From positions 1-5,807 of the forward strand of contig CALFTM010000016.1 in the NCBI GenBank assembly GCA_937916355.1: DNA of 5,807 bases, read 5' to 3'. Positions 3,137 through 5,807 of this stretch are shown here, in pieces (positions within the stretch are counted from its first letter, which is position 1; each line of letters begins with the position of its first letter). A program made the position numbers and the translations under genes. Under the pieces are notes generated by a model, which had not been told where the DNA came from, made no database searches, and saw only the letters and a list, made by a program, of their open reading frames with translations. This DNA is from an uncultured Bacteroidales bacterium. GTDB lineage: Bacteria > Bacteroidota > Bacteroidia > Bacteroidales > Paludibacteraceae.

Positions 3137-5807
3137 ATCTGTTTACTGTTACGCTCTCATCTATTTTTACAGGAGTATTCAAATACAAAGGCTGCATCCA
3201 TTTTTGAACACCTTTTTCCTTGTCCTCCTCCAACATCTTTTGCCATTCGCTGTCGTCTAAACGTCCGCTATGAACGAACTCACGATAATCGTACGTTGCG
3301 CCACGAGCTAAGAAAGTCTTGCCGTTCACATCCACGAGAACATATATCGCGCTCGCATTTCCGGTGGCAGCATGCAGGAATGGATTTTTCTCTTCGAGCG
3401 GATTGGTATAAATGGTGCTCGTAAGAGCGACGGAACGATCTGGTCCTTTAATCTCGTCCCAACTCGTGTAGTCATGCTCGGAGTCTGGAGATCTTGTCAC
3501 GTCAAGCATAAATCCTTCCATATTATAATCAATACCCTCAATCCATGCTAACTGAGACTTGGAGATAGGGATGCCATTGAGTATATTGTTTGAAATGACA
3601 AGACAACTATCCACCATAGACAGCAGACAAGAGGCATTGTCATTAGTCTTTTCAGAAAACTTGCCGACAATATCATTCAACGATTGAATATTCTTTTTCA
3701 GCAACTTCCAAAACTCCACGTTAGGCTCTACAGAACCCACGAAAATATCAGGATCCGGAAAGATTGGATCTGGTCCGCCATACTCCGCAAATACAGGTTC
3801 TTCTTTGTATAATGCTGCCAAATGTTGCAGCTGTGTCCATGAGGCAAGAGCAGTATTCAGATTTTTAAGTTCCCAAGCCTTGGTTTGCATCATGCCGGGG
3901 TACTCCTTTCTTGGCTTTTGCATCTTGACCAAACAGTCGAGCCATCTGTTGTAAAGGTTTTTGTTCCAATCTCTGTATTGGGCAAACTGTTGCTTCTTTT
4001 CCTCTAACTTAGGGGCAAATCCGTTCCAGTTTTCTTTTTCACGATAAAAGTCGGTCAGAATAGTTTCTGCGCTTTTCACCCCGAAAGCGGCAAAGACATC
4101 AAGACCTTTCGGCATCATGCGTTTCGATGGTAATGCAGAAGTGTCCAAAATGCTCCCCAAGACCTCATTGTCAGGCATATACCTTTGAGGCATGAAGTTG
4201 ATTTTGTCCGGACAAGTAAGCTCGATGAGCGGTTTTATACGGTTTCGTCCTTGCGCCACCTTATCAATCTCCGCATTTATTTTGCTGATAGAACTTTGCG
4301 TGAAAGTTTGGTCGAAATCGTAAATGTTTAAGTTTTTGAGGATTTTTGCAATATCCAGCACGCCCACATTGTCCATATCTCCCATGAAATTAGAGATCGC
4401 ATCATTAAAGAAACTCAGTTTCTCTTGGGTTGATTTGTCGGCATGATTGTACATCTGAGCCATAAAGATAGTCCGTTTAAGTTCAGTCTCGCTACTTTGA
4501 CAGAACGGAATAAACTGCAGCCACATCATGGCTTTGAAATAGTGGCGGAGCGTGTCATTGTAAGAGTAGTGTCCTACCGGTTTAAATTTGTTGTAAGGGA
4601 AAGGATCCTCACTATACCCTAAAAAATCAGACGGATTATCTGATGCGCTATTTATATTTTGGCATTCAGCGGCATACATGCTTTTGTACTTGTCTGGCAC
4701 CTCCACATTTCTGCCGTCCATCTGGTTCAGTGCCACAGCAAAGAAAGTGGTGTTCCAGTCTGCCAAATCAGCCAGTTCCGGATGTTCCTTCGCAATGTTT
4801 CGGCTCTGCTTGTGCAGCGACTCGCAGAAGGCTGTCATCATCGGCAAGAAATAAAATAGTTCGCAACGCTTCATCTCATAAGTAAAATAGGCATAGTAGG
4901 CATGCAAAAACAAGTCGGTCGTTATGTAGTTTGGCATACATAAGTATTCGTTTTCTTCATAAATGTTAAACAATTGGATGCAATCTGTCCGTTTGAGGAC
5001 AAAATTTTGGCGAGCCAGATGTTTGAACAATTCATCCCGATGACTTTTCTCCACTAAAAACCGGTTGGCAACCATATTAGTGTTGAGCAGCTTCACACCC
5101 TCTACATCAACAAGCCTTTCCTCTTCTATTTCAGCAATTCGGCGGTCTATTTTCTCTATAAACTCCGTTTCTTGAGCAGTCAACATCACTTGCGACCTGT
5201 CCGAAGGATGTCCATGCATTCCATACCCCACAAACCATCCATACGCTTCATCTTTCTCTGGGTTGGGGAATCTTGAAACTAAAACAAGGGCGGCATCCGT
5301 GTACCAATTAGTCTTCGTTCTAAAATAATTGTTCAGGTACTCTTCCATGAACCAGTATCCATGCATAGCATACGGGAACTCCCTCAACATCAACAGCTCC
5401 GCGTATGATAATTTAGACAAGTCCTGCTGATAATCAATCGCAAAAGGATGTTTTTCCGCATCCATCGAGAAAGGCGCTTTGGTAGTGTCAATATTCTTTT
5501 TTTCAAAAGCAGACTCATAGTCACGATCTACGCAATAAATATATTTTTCAACATTAGTCTGAAGCTCCATGAGGTCTTCGTAGGTGACAAGATGTTTTCG
5601 AGCCTCTTCCATATTGAGATTTTCAAGCGCGTAATAATCTTCGTCGAACGTCGAGCTGTCAATTTCAGTTTCAATTCCAGCAGCAACACAAGTGTCACTT
5701 TCGGCTGTCTGTCTTTCGGCTGTCTGTTCACTTCCAGAGTTTGATTTATCAGAACCCCAGCAACTTGCCAAAAGCAATAACGGTATAAGCGTGTAAATAT
5801 ATTTCAT
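3117..5807 (-). CDS. YARHG and DUF3160 domain lipoprotein
   Basis: The 896-residue product starts at an ATG on the last bases of the window, so its promoter is not visible. The start is credible because a lipoprotein signal follows at once (LLLLASC, Cys16), then a low-complexity Ser/Gln/Glu linker (to about 55). Residues 131-171 form a YARHG domain: LSYAELLMLR, YAMHG (146-150, Met in place of the usual Arg), then YF and NWYTDA. A coiled, charged helix (about 210-232) leads into DUF3160 (about 240-860). Its hallmarks are a lYe...MPNYITTDLFLHAYY segment (about 282-305) and a C-terminal block with IYTNPLE, NPFLHAATG, IYVLVDVNGKTFLARGA, YREF and RLDDSEWQKML. Neither domain has a firmly known biochemical role; YARHG is an extracellular domain sometimes proposed to bind peptidoglycan or other wall components. 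The 3' end overlaps the small lipoprotein gene by 20 nt. The gene seems intact. Confidence 0.9.
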   Translation of the reverse strand: MKYIYTLIPLLLLASCWGSDKSNSGSEQTAERQTAESDTCVAAGIETEIDSSTFDEDYYALENLNMEEARKHLVTYEDLMELQTNVEKYIYCVDRDYESAFEKKNIDTTKAPFSMDAEKHPFAIDYQQDLSKLSYAELLMLREFPYAMHGYWFMEEYLNNYFRTKTNWYTDAALVLVSRFPNPEKDEAYGWFVGYGMHGHPSDRSQVMLTAQETEFIEKIDRRIAEIEEERLVDVEGVKLLNTNMVANRFLVEKSHRDELFKHLARQNFVLKRTDCIQLFNIYEENEYLCMPNYITTDLFLHAYYAYFTYEMKRCELFYFLPMMTAFCESLHKQSRNIAKEHPELADLADWNTTFFAVALNQMDGRNVEVPDKYKSMYAAECQNINSASDNPSDFLGYSEDPFPYNKFKPVGHYSYNDTLRHYFKAMMWLQFIPFCQSSETELKRTIFMAQMYNHADKSTQEKLSFFNDAISNFMGDMDNVGVLDIAKILKNLNIYDFDQTFTQSSISKINAEIDKVAQGRNRIKPLIELTCPDKINFMPQRYMPDNEVLGSILDTSALPSKRMMPKGLDVFAAFGVKSAETILTDFYREKENWNGFAPKLEEKKQQFAQYRDWNKNLYNRWLDCLVKMQKPRKEYPGMMQTKAWELKNLNTALASWTQLQHLAALYKEEPVFAEYGGPDPIFPDPDIFVGSVEPNVEFWKLLKKNIQSLNDIVGKFSEKTNDNASCLLSMVDSCLVISNNILNGIPISKSQLAWIEGIDYNMEGFMLDVTRSPDSEHDYTSWDEIKGPDRSVALTSTIYTNPLEEKNPFLHAATGNASAIYVLVDVNGKTFLARGATYDYREFVHSGRLDDSEWQKMLEEDKEKGVQKWMQPLYLNTPVKIDESVTVNRYEDPER

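Noticed and set aside
4643..5744. Plus-strand ORFs and the overlapping 67-codon minus-strand ORF
   Set aside because: All lie inside the YARHG-DUF3160 gene in other frames and have biased compositions typical of shadow frames.

Overview
The window looks like chromosomal DNA of a Bacteroidota member, probably of the order Bacteroidales. The evidence is AT-rich intergenic DNA, two promoter boxes matching the Bacteroidota -7 consensus TAnnTTTG, no Shine-Dalgarno signals, Cys-anchored lipoproteins, and families common in that group (YARHG/DUF3160, DUF3298, AAA_14-DUF4143 ATPase). Genus cannot be fixed from the sequence. Every gene I accept is on the minus strand, so transcription runs from high to low coordinates.

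From right to left: (1) 5807-3117 encodes a large lipoprotein with an N-terminal YARHG domain and a DUF3160 domain, complete from its ATG at the window edge. (2) 3136-2627 encodes a small lipoprotein with one FG-GAP/VCBS-like acidic loop. It overlaps the first gene by 20 nt, so the two form an envelope operon. (3) 2408-1275 encodes an AAA_14-DUF4143 ATPase of 377 residues with its own promoter. (4) 908-1 encodes an exported DUF3298-type protein whose C-terminal end runs off the left edge.

The interesting part is the DNA around the ATPase. The gene sits between two direct repeats of 111 bp (1176-1286 and 2437-2547) that differ at only two positions. Each repeat is mainly three tandem 32-bp units, and two of the three are imperfect palindromes. 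The repeat past the gene's 3' end holds its stop codon. The repeat before the gene holds its likely -33 region and also a leftover C-terminal tail of a second, deleted ATPase. Outside these lies a second pair of direct repeats: the last 63 bp or so of the small lipoprotein gene are repeated exactly at 1077-1139, in frame and with a stop. The whole resembles a roughly 1.5-kb ATPase islet placed at the 3' end of a host gene, with the gene end duplicated as in attL/attR sites. It has no recombinase of its own.

The two lipoproteins probably act together at the cell envelope. Nothing links the ATPase to them functionally; it looks like an accessory insertion between the operon and the DUF3298 gene.
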